From: Pseudomonas argentinensis
GTDB taxonomy: Bacteria > Pseudomonadota > Gammaproteobacteria > Pseudomonadales > Pseudomonadaceae
Reading direction: 5' to 3'
Length of the DNA stretch: 64,000 nucleotides
NCBI RefSeq assembly: GCF_001839655.2
Contig: NZ_CP056087.1
Coordinates: 2,604,001-2,668,000 of the forward strand
The notes beneath the pieces were generated by a model. That model was not told where the DNA came from. It was given only the letters and a program-made list of their open reading frames with translations, and searched no databases. This document shows, piece by piece, positions 58,037-64,000 of the stretch; position 1 is the first letter of the stretch, and each line of letters opens with the position of its first letter. The translations under genes were made by a program, and so were the position numbers.

Positions 58037-58068
58037 CCCGCATATATGTATATAGTCATATATGCGGG
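58037..58068. promoter_or_regulatory. long perfect hairpin upstream of the metallophosphoesterase gene
   Basis: CCCGCATATATG and CATATATGCGGG, a perfect 12-bp inverted repeat with an 8-base loop, in the divergent space between 57901 and 58164. No T-run follows, so an operator or transcript structure is as likely as a terminator. Confidence 0.5.
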
Positions 58069-58163
58069 TTGCGTGCTGTTGTGTTGATCAACGCGCGCCC
58101 TGGGAGTTTCCACGCATCAATATATGGCTAATTCGCGATTCGAAAATGGTCTGAAGAAAAAGC

Positions 58164-58886
58164 ATGAAAATTTCGATTTATTCCGACCTTCATTTGGAGT
58201 TCGGCGTTGGTTTCGAACCACCCAATTGTGATGCCGACATAGCTGTGCTGGCCGGCGACATTGGAAAGGGCGTCCGTGCAACGGAGTGGGCTAACCAATC
58301 CTTTAAATGCGATGTGGTGCAGATTGCGGGCAATCATGAGTTCTATGGCGGCCACATTGGTCGCACCTGGGAGAAAATGAAGGCAGTCGCGGCGCCGCAT
58401 GTACACCTCTTGGAAAACCAAGCATTCATCTGGGAAGGCGTACGCTTCCTGGGCACCACGGCGTGGACTGACTTTTCGATCACCGGTAATGCGCCGATTG
58501 CTGCCTTCGAGGCCCTTAGCCGGATGAACGACTACAAGCTGATCCGTGCTGGTGACAGCTATCGAAAGCTCCGCCCGGCTGATGTGATTCAGCGCAACCG
58601 GATTGCTCACGACTGGCTGAAAAGCGAGCTGGAGAAGCCGTTTGACGGCAAAACCTTAGTGATCACACATCACGCGCCGCTCGCTTCCATAGTGGGGGAG
58701 GATCACCTCAGTGCTGCCTACGCAAATGAATGGCCGTCACTTCTGAGTAAGGCTGACGCGTGGATTTTCGGGCACACGCACGAAGCGGTGGATGAAGAGT
58801 TCTACGGGTGTCGGGTGATCTCCAATCCGCGCGGTTACCCAGGGGAAGAGACAGGATTTGACCCCAGCTTCGTGATTGATCTTTAA
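58164..58886 (+). CDS. calcineurin-like metallophosphoesterase
   Basis: A 240-residue dinuclear metal phosphoesterase. All family motifs are present in order: SDLHLEF (D8, H10), AGDIGKG, GNHEFYGG, ITHHAPL and FGHTHE. No signal peptide, so cytoplasmic. Length and layout match small standalone enzymes of the family; the substrate cannot be assigned. A 94-residue gene follows 21 bases downstream. Confidence 0.9.
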   Translation: MKISIYSDLHLEFGVGFEPPNCDADIAVLAGDIGKGVRATEWANQSFKCDVVQIAGNHEFYGGHIGRTWEKMKAVAAPHVHLLENQAFIWEGVRFLGTTAWTDFSITGNAPIAAFEALSRMNDYKLIRAGDSYRKLRPADVIQRNRIAHDWLKSELEKPFDGKTLVITHHAPLASIVGEDHLSAAYANEWPSLLSKADAWIFGHTHEAVDEEFYGCRVISNPRGYPGEETGFDPSFVIDL

Positions 58887-58907
58887 GTTTTTCCAGGAAT
58901 TTATGCG

Positions 58908-59192
58908 GTGGATGAAAAAAACATACCTGCTGATGTCGAGAAGGCCTCTCGTATCAATTGGGGCGTGCTAATCGATGCTTACCTGACGAACGCTGCGAGA
59001 GTGGGCAGTCGTTATGCCGGTACGCTCTTTTTGGACTGCGCGGGCTCGATCAGCAATGGTGAGACTGTCGTGACACCGCCAGTGCGTAGGCTCACTTCAC
59101 GCGGAGATTTCTGCTTGGTACAGAGCGCGTGTGGCAAGGATCACTACGTCATCGTTTCCGAATGTGAGCCCTCACGCCTCCACTTGGTGTGA
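58908..59192 (+). CDS. hypothetical protein, 94 aa
   Basis: Starts at GTG 58908 with CAGGA about ten bases upstream. Mixed composition; no TM segment or recognised family. Close behind the metallophosphoesterase gene and probably co-transcribed with it. Confidence 0.5.
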   Translation: MDEKNIPADVEKASRINWGVLIDAYLTNAARVGSRYAGTLFLDCAGSISNGETVVTPPVRRLTSRGDFCLVQSACGKDHYVIVSECEPSRLHLV

Positions 59193-59289
59193 GCATCTCT
59201 CCCTGTATATCGATAAGCGTTGTCAGCTGAGCTGCAGGCAAAGTCGATTAGTACCATCCTGCTGTACGAGCCGCCGGGGTAGATGACCA

Positions 59290-60093
59290 ATGTTGGACGT
59301 GTTGAATGCGTTTAGAGCGATGTTGTCGCTACCTTCGCAGCATCAAGTAACGGCAATCATGAGCCAAGTTTATCTGTGGAATGGACACCTATGCGGTGAG
59401 GTTCATGGCGACAAGGAAAAGCGCTTCCGCGATGGCGCTCGGATGATGAGCTCAAGAATCAATTTCGGATTTGAGATCTCCGGCCATCGGCTCTTTCTCA
59501 CCCAGTCTGGGAGCCTGTATCTCATAGCCAGCTGGCGAAGTTTTGATGGGGGTAGGGATGGCCTGGATTTTTCAAATGGGATTAGCCCCGTCGATCTCAT
59601 GTTTCGTAGTGATCCTGAACGTCAACCGGACTTCTCGAATGACGTCGAGCTTGCCAATGAAGATGAAGTGAAGCTGATCAACGTCGGGCTTCCGAATCAA
59701 CGCAGGTGTAGGACGATAGCAACTGTGGACGAGGCAGATATCAAAGGTGACAGGGTAGAAGAGCGCAATTCAACGATATTCCAGCTTGCCCACCTGATGG
59801 ATCCTGAGGAGCTCAAAAGCACGCTTGAACAAGCGCGAGACGAGTTCATGGCAATGGAGAAAACTCAGGTTCTCATCGAATGCACCAGACGCCGTCCTGA
59901 CCCGTTTTTCCTTCCGCTGCTTTCACTGGGATACCTCCCGGAGTGGCAGGCCGTTCTTGTTTTGGATGGACAATTCAACGTTTCCGCGAAAGCGACACAC
60001 CATGCTGCAATCCGCTTGCTAATCGCGCTTCCAGTCAGCGCGCTCAGTGATGAGCTTCGCGACCTGAGGTTTCAGGTTGATGTCGGCGTTTAG
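59290..60093 (+). CDS. hypothetical protein, 267 aa
   Basis: Soluble protein of no recognised family: a beta-rich first half and a helical second half. The end RDLRFQVDVGV resembles that of the 57530-57901 protein. Located between the small gene after the metallophosphoesterase and a HAD hydrolase gene on the same strand. Confidence 0.6.
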   Translation: MLDVLNAFRAMLSLPSQHQVTAIMSQVYLWNGHLCGEVHGDKEKRFRDGARMMSSRINFGFEISGHRLFLTQSGSLYLIASWRSFDGGRDGLDFSNGISPVDLMFRSDPERQPDFSNDVELANEDEVKLINVGLPNQRRCRTIATVDEADIKGDRVEERNSTIFQLAHLMDPEELKSTLEQARDEFMAMEKTQVLIECTRRRPDPFFLPLLSLGYLPEWQAVLVLDGQFNVSAKATHHAAIRLLIALPVSALSDELRDLRFQVDVGV

Positions 60094-60144
60094 GGCGCTA
60101 GCTATACCAAGTCCACCGCCGGTTAGGTGACCCCAGGAGCCTCA

Positions 60145-60771
60145 ATGAAGACCACAGCAGTAATTTTTGATGTCTTCGGAACTGTCATCAGCATCGAGGA
60201 CAGGCGCAACCCGCACCTGCAGCTTCTGCGTCTGGGCCGGCAGCAGGGGCGTTGGCCCACGGCTGACGATGTGAAGATGATCATGACGCATGAGCTCGGC
60301 TGGGAGGAGTTAGCGCGCTGCCTCGACATTCGAGTCAGCCATGAGCAGCTGCAGCACCTAGCTGAGGAGCTCGAAGCAGAGCTTTCGAGTTTGCAGGTCT
60401 ACCCGGATGCGGCCCAGGCAATTGCGCTTCTGCAGTCGGCAGGCGTCAAGATCGGTTTGTGCTCAAATTTGGCCTCTGGGTATGGCCCCAAGGTTCGAGA
60501 GTTGTTACCGGGGCTGGATGCCTATGCGTTTAGCTACGAGCTGGGTGTGACGAAGCCGGATCCATGCATTTACCAGGCGGTGTGCCGCGACTTAGGGGTT
60601 CAACCTGGTCAACAACTGGGAGACGAGAGGGTGGTAATGATAGGAGACTCTATTAGGTGCGATCGCGACGGGGCTAGAGCAGCCGGGATTGCTGGGTGTT
60701 ACCTGAGTCGCGCGGGCGGTGGCGATTTTTCCAACCTGATCGAATTTGCTGAGCGGGTTCTGAAAGAATGA
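60145..60771 (+). CDS. HAD-superfamily hydrolase
   Basis: A 208-residue HAD phosphatase-like protein. Motif I is present as FDVFGTVIS, with Val at the position of the second Asp (DxD) and so unusual; motif II is in CSNLAS, motif III lysine in GVTKPDP and motif IV in MIGDSIRCDRDGA. The altered motif I resembles haloacid dehalogenase-like subtypes that keep only the nucleophile D, where DxYGT is usual. The ATG at 60145 follows AGGAG at six bases. Substrate unknown. Confidence 0.85.
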   Translation: MKTTAVIFDVFGTVISIEDRRNPHLQLLRLGRQQGRWPTADDVKMIMTHELGWEELARCLDIRVSHEQLQHLAEELEAELSSLQVYPDAAQAIALLQSAGVKIGLCSNLASGYGPKVRELLPGLDAYAFSYELGVTKPDPCIYQAVCRDLGVQPGQQLGDERVVMIGDSIRCDRDGARAAGIAGCYLSRAGGGDFSNLIEFAERVLKE

Positions 60772-60843
60772 TGAAGTATCGTGATGGCTTGCTACAGGGG
60801 ATCTGGAGCCAGAGTGTTTTCTCGCAAGGATGTGTAGATTAAT

Positions 60844-61266
60844 ATGTACCCCCTCAAAAAGGTAATCATTTCATTTACTTTGTGCCCAGTATTGGTTGTG
60901 ATTTTCGGCGCATTCGATTTTGCTAGAGTGGAGCTTTTGTCGCAAAGCTCCAGCATGAGCACGGCTGAAATATTTGTTGCTGCATTTTGGCTTTGTGTGC
61001 TGGGATCTCTGACTAGCTTACTCTTTTATGGATTGCCGGCCTTGATTCTATCAGTCATATATGCGTCTTTTAGGCTCTATAAATGCGCTCTTCATGTCTT
61101 TATCGTAACCATGGCTGGAGGTTTTGGCGCACTGGCTTGGGGTACGGTTCTATCTATGGATATAAATGAGACGTTCAACTTCCTATCAGGTGCAATAACT
61201 TCGCTCGTTATGGCTATGTATGCGCTTCCCAAGAAAATAATCCGTGATCATACGGGCGACCCCTAA
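60844..61266 (+). CDS. four-TM membrane protein, 140 aa
   Basis: Four hydrophobic segments (about 8-25, 43-64, 66-78 plus adjacent, and 83-130), basic N-terminus and cytosolic-type basic C-terminus. No family recognised. AT-richer than the HAD gene before it. Confidence 0.6.
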   Translation: MYPLKKVIISFTLCPVLVVIFGAFDFARVELLSQSSSMSTAEIFVAAFWLCVLGSLTSLLFYGLPALILSVIYASFRLYKCALHVFIVTMAGGFGALAWGTVLSMDINETFNFLSGAITSLVMAMYALPKKIIRDHTGDP

Positions 61267-61815
61267 AGGCGCTAAGCGAACTAGGTTTGTAAAAGAAATC
61301 TAGGACAGGATTACCGTTGTTGCCCAACAAAGCTTGTGATACTCCGCACCCTGGGATGCTTTTTTGTGCTGACTGCCCCGGCTTACCCACCAACAGCCCG
61401 GCGCCCAGCCGAGCGCTGTTACCTTATGCAGACTGACCGGTAGGCATGAATGCTCACCGGTTGGACATGGCCCCAAGGGCGTGAGGAATTCGGAGCTCAC
61501 CTGTTGGATCATGCATCGACCAGATCTGTCGCTAACTGTCACCAATATTCCTCATTTATCCCCTGTCGATGGCTAGATTTTCTTAACGACGCCAAGATTT
61601 TTTTAATATCCGCGGCGAAGATCCAGAAAATTTTAACCAAATCGCCACGCTACTGGCTTAGCCGCCTGGTCGGACAGTTACGGGATTTATTAGGCCCAGC
61701 GCAATTCAATCAGAGCAAAGTCGTACATTCTCTCGGGCCGTGTCAGACAATGCTACCGTTCGTCGGCTATTAGGCGTCTTTTCGACTTTTTTTCACTTCG
61801 CCCCCTTAAAAAATT

Positions 61816-62007
61816 TTAAACGCGACGGAGTTTATATATTTGAGGGCAAAGAAAAAGCAGCAATGGAGACAGCCCCGTTGCCTGCAGAACTCTCACGGTT
61901 TCTCCCACCAGGGTTTGAGCTTTTCGCGGTGAGCTTTTAACGATTTCGAGGCGTGCGATTAAATGGCGGTCTCTGGCGATCAGCTCGACAGGGCGGCCAT
62001 AGGGCAT
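61816..62007 (-). CDS. possible small protein, 63 aa
   Basis: The first about 50 residues have coding-like, basic composition (ELIARDRHLIARLEIVKSSP, RKAQTLVGETVRVLQ). No good ribosome binding site; a hairpin (62015-62033) lies just upstream. No family recognised. Confidence 0.35.
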   Translation of the reverse strand: MPYGRPVELIARDRHLIARLEIVKSSPRKAQTLVGETVRVLQATGLSPLLLFLCPQIYKLRRV

Positions 62008-62014
62008 CGGTATT

Positions 62015-62033
62015 TCGCAGCCTCTGGCTGCGA
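62015..62033 (+). terminator. short perfect hairpin with T-rich tail
   Basis: TCGCAGCC/GGCTGCGA stem of 8 bp with a 3-base loop, followed on the plus strand by CTTTTCTTTTG. Terminator-like, but no gene on that strand ends nearby; on the minus strand it sits just before the 63-codon frame. Confidence 0.4.
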
Positions 62034-62093
62034 CTTTTCTTTTGACCTCAAATAATTGGGAAAATAGGGCAAATTTTTTGAGAAAACCACTAT

Positions 62094-62309
62094 ATGTTGT
62101 GGTTCTTGATGCTATCTCCCAGGGGCACGGCCTTTTCTGAAGCCGCTGCGCTAAACCTGCAGAAGCCAGAGCTGGCTCCCCCTTTCACGGATTTTTCCTT
62201 CAACAAATATCTCCGGCCAGTCTCTAAGACTCAACGCGCGCAGGTCTGGCGCAGGGCTCAGGTGGCTAACCAGGCGAAGGCATTGATTCGCCGAGGAGAG
62301 ATTCTATGA
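62094..62309 (+). CDS. small protein coupled to the DUF4062 gene, 71 aa
   Basis: Basic small protein (YLRPVSKTQRAQVWRRAQVA, then NQAKALIRRGEIL). Its stop overlaps the next start as ATGA, and the GAGGAGA ribosome binding site of the DUF4062 gene lies within its last codons, so they form one translational unit. No family recognised. An in-frame ATG at 62109 is an alternative start. Confidence 0.6.
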   Translation: MLWFLMLSPRGTAFSEAAALNLQKPELAPPFTDFSFNKYLRPVSKTQRAQVWRRAQVANQAKALIRRGEIL

Positions 62310-63352
62310 ATGTGTTCATAAGCTCCGTGGTGCGGGGATTCGAGGCTTACAGGGCTGCGGCCAAGAAGGCGGTGATGCTGTTAGGACACCACCCGGTGAT
62401 GTCCGAAGATTTTGGTGCTCGCCCGTACTCATCAGAAACGGCCTGTATGACTGAGGTCGATCAGGCTGACGTTGTGATCATGGTGCTTGGTGCGGATTTT
62501 GGATTCGCCACGAGCAGTGGCGAGTCAGTTACTCAACAGGAGTTTCGACGCGCTGTGGCCGGGCGAAAGCCGGTGCTCGCTTTCTTGCAAAATGTGCCGG
62601 CAGAAGAAAGGCAGGACGCGTTCCGCAGGGAGGTTTCGGATTATGTCGATGGGCTGTTTCGCGTGACATTCACCAGTGAGCAAGAACTCTCTGATGGGAT
62701 CGTTCAGGGATTGAATCAACTCACCGTCACACGCGGCGCGGTCGCAGAAACGGAATTCGTCGAGCGCTTAAGGGTGCTCCAAGGTCATAGCCATTTTGGA
62801 AATTGGAACCAGGAAACTCGCTTAGAGCTGGCCTTCCTTCCGCAGCCCGAACTAGCAGGTTCGTTGCGCCGGGTTCACGGTGAACACGAGTCTTTCTTCC
62901 TGAAACTCTGCAACGCCGGCCTCAGCTCGGTGAGAGATGGTTACGAGGATTTTGACCAGGGCGATGTCACAGGGATCGATACTAAGTCGGTGCGCTGGCG
63001 TTACCACGATTGCGGGTTGGCCAAGCTGTCGGTTGTGCTCCAATCACCGGCCTCCCACAACAACTTGATCGCAAGCTATTACGTATCCCCCTCACGGGTA
63101 AGGGCGGTCGCCGTTGCTGCGTTCGGCCTAATCAATCAGGGTAAAGGCGGATGGTTCCAGCTCGGGCTTTACAGTCTGTCCCACAAGCTTTTCCAAGAAC
63201 CTCCGGCGTCTCTGGGTAATTCTATTAGCCTGGCGCCCGGTTCGACGGAGAGCGTTGAGGAGAGAGTGCTGCTGATACCGGCGTCTTCAGCAGCGTATGA
63301 GCGTTGGCTAGACGAAGCGCTCTTTCGGATTGGCCGGAAGCTGACGACTTAG
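62306..63352 (+). CDS. DUF4062 domain protein, 348 aa
   Basis: The N-terminal about 130 residues are a DUF4062 domain (VFISSVVRGFEAYRAAAKKA, ADVVIMVLGADFGF, SVTQQEFRRAVAGRKPVLAF), a Rossmann-like/TIR-like fold often fused to signalling or defence modules. The remaining about 210 residues form an unrecognised domain with aromatic and basic patches. Cytoplasmic. Coupled to the 71-residue gene upstream. A role in stress or phage defence is suggested only by the domain family. Confidence 0.75.
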   Translation: MNVFISSVVRGFEAYRAAAKKAVMLLGHHPVMSEDFGARPYSSETACMTEVDQADVVIMVLGADFGFATSSGESVTQQEFRRAVAGRKPVLAFLQNVPAEERQDAFRREVSDYVDGLFRVTFTSEQELSDGIVQGLNQLTVTRGAVAETEFVERLRVLQGHSHFGNWNQETRLELAFLPQPELAGSLRRVHGEHESFFLKLCNAGLSSVRDGYEDFDQGDVTGIDTKSVRWRYHDCGLAKLSVVLQSPASHNNLIASYYVSPSRVRAVAVAAFGLINQGKGGWFQLGLYSLSHKLFQEPPASLGNSISLAPGSTESVEERVLLIPASSAAYERWLDEALFRIGRKLTT

Positions 63353-63402
63353 GCACAGGCACGGCGGCGCGGGGAAGACGGTACGCGCGAGGTTCAAATT
63401 CG

Positions 63403-63555
63403 TCACTCGGCGCGCTCAAGCGCCTCTTGAAGCGCAGCAAGCGCATCCGCCAGGCGCGCGTCCTCTCTAGGATCTCCAGTTGCCGGTTGGAACGACTGGC
63501 AGTGACGAAGTAGCGCGTCGCGGTCGTTATGGTTGAGATCAAATTCGACTAGCAC
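63403..63555 (-). CDS. very small ORF, 50 aa
   Basis: GTG start at 63555 with GGAG about nine bases upstream; acidic, strongly helical product (EDARLADALAALQEALERAE at its end). On the same strand, 83 bases after the HTH-type gene, and plausibly in its operon. No family recognised. Confidence 0.5.
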   Translation of the reverse strand: MLVEFDLNHNDRDALLRHCQSFQPATGDPREDARLADALAALQEALERAE

Positions 63556-63638
63556 GGCAGGGGCTCCGATCAGACTGTGATCCCCGCGAATCTACCCATT
63601 GCGATGCAAGTTTCCAACTGGCCCGTCGATCAACACGC

Positions 63639-64000
63639 CTATTGCTGGGGATTTGGCCTGTACCAATGGCGCCCGACTGTCGAACTGGAAAGATTTAGAG
63701 CGCGAGCAACCTCTAACTGATTGAGGCCCTTGGCTTTGAGCGCGTGAACCGCCTTGGTGGTTTCGACGCCCCTGGCGGCTTGCGGGTGCGTCAGCTCTGC
63801 CTGATCAGCGTCCAATTGCACATCGAAAAGCTTCAGCTCATTGAGCTCTCGGACGGTCTCTTCCAGGACTTCTCTGGCTGACACCCCGCGCTGTGCGCCG
63901 TGTGCAAGAGCTAAGAGGGTGAGCGGGGCAATCTGCATGCCCCGCGCAACGGAATCGTTGGCTTCGATCGTCACCGCTCGCTCACCTCGCTCCAGTCGGC
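63639..64000 (-). CDS. HTH-type protein, 5' end outside the window
   Basis: The frame is open to the right edge, so the gene is probably cut; in-frame GTG 63974 and a Met twelve codons later are possible starts. The C-terminal third is a helix-turn-helix (HALKAKGLNQLEVARALNLS, SSTVGRHW) of the resolvase/LuxR-like or replication-regulator sort. Likely a DNA-binding regulator. Confidence 0.55.
   Translation of the reverse strand, partial: RLERGERAVTIEANDSVARGMQIAPLTLLALAHGAQRGVSAREVLEETVRELNELKLFDVQLDADQAELTHPQAARGVETTKAVHALKAKGLNQLEVARALNLSSSTVGRHWYRPNPQQ

Larger units (their letters stand above)
61267..62093. other. long gap before the DUF4062 operon
   Basis: About 830 bases with only one weak gene candidate (61816-62007, minus). 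The middle is AT-rich with runs of T and A, as in transferred DNA. The promoter of the DUF4062 operon should lie near its right end. No attachment site or integrase identified. Confidence 0.4.

Noticed and set aside
63225..63542. 105-residue minus-strand frame overlapping the end of the DUF4062 gene
   Set aside because: Arg/Ser-rich shadow composition; another minus-strand frame (63403-63555) has better coding character.

Overview
The window reads as the chromosome of a Pseudomonas-like gammaproteobacterium. This is an inference from gene content and style: DUF2946/TonB receptor copper-type loci, GlxA-type AraC regulators, LigD-type repair genes, a dnaE2 plus SRAP pair behind an E. coli-like LexA box, and high-GC genes with GGAG-type ribosome binding sites. 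No rRNA, tRNA or CRISPR array was seen. Much of the window is accessory DNA: one complete IS3-family element, several decayed genes, and AT-richer patches at about 28-32 kb, 38-41 kb, 48-50 kb and 61-62 kb.

Layout. 0.3-14.2 kb is a metal (probably copper) acquisition region. It holds three TonB-dependent receptors, three DUF2946 proteins, a PepSY membrane protein, a PCu(A)C periplasmic copper chaperone and a Sco-type copper chaperone, plus a GlxA/AraC regulator and two small lipoproteins. 14.6-22.7 kb holds a second GlxA/AraC regulator, toxin-antitoxin-like debris, a diheme cytochrome with two small membrane proteins, a LysR gene divergent from an AhpD-like gene, and a minus-strand set of LysR, aminotransferase and AEC transporter. 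23.3-26.2 kb encodes an unusual end-joining set: exonuclease III fused to an ATP-dependent LigD-type ligase, followed by a separate LigD-type primase-polymerase. After it come a frameshifted VOC gene, the IS3 element, and a cluster with a PD-(D/E)XK-like protein and two ankyrin-type proteins. dnaE2 and a SRAP gene diverge from one LexA box at 35.76 kb.

36.7-57.2 kb is the most striking part: a self-contained type I secretion island. TolC-family outer membrane factor, ABC exporter and HlyD adaptor surround two giant RTX proteins (1801 and 2876 aa). The two share a central EF-hand-like domain and the same C-terminal tail but have unrelated N-terminal domains. Each is directly preceded by a small AT-rich membrane-protein gene. 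My reading is a modular, type I-secreted effector/immunity system. The island ends at a strong terminator, followed at once by decayed 3' ends of a second dnaE2 and a second SRAP gene, so it sits between a working and a relic copy of the same SOS locus.

57.5-64 kb holds a mixed set: a metallophosphoesterase, a HAD hydrolase, two proteins with look-alike C-termini, a DUF4062 protein coupled to a 71-residue partner, and at the right edge a truncated HTH-type gene followed by a very small ORF.
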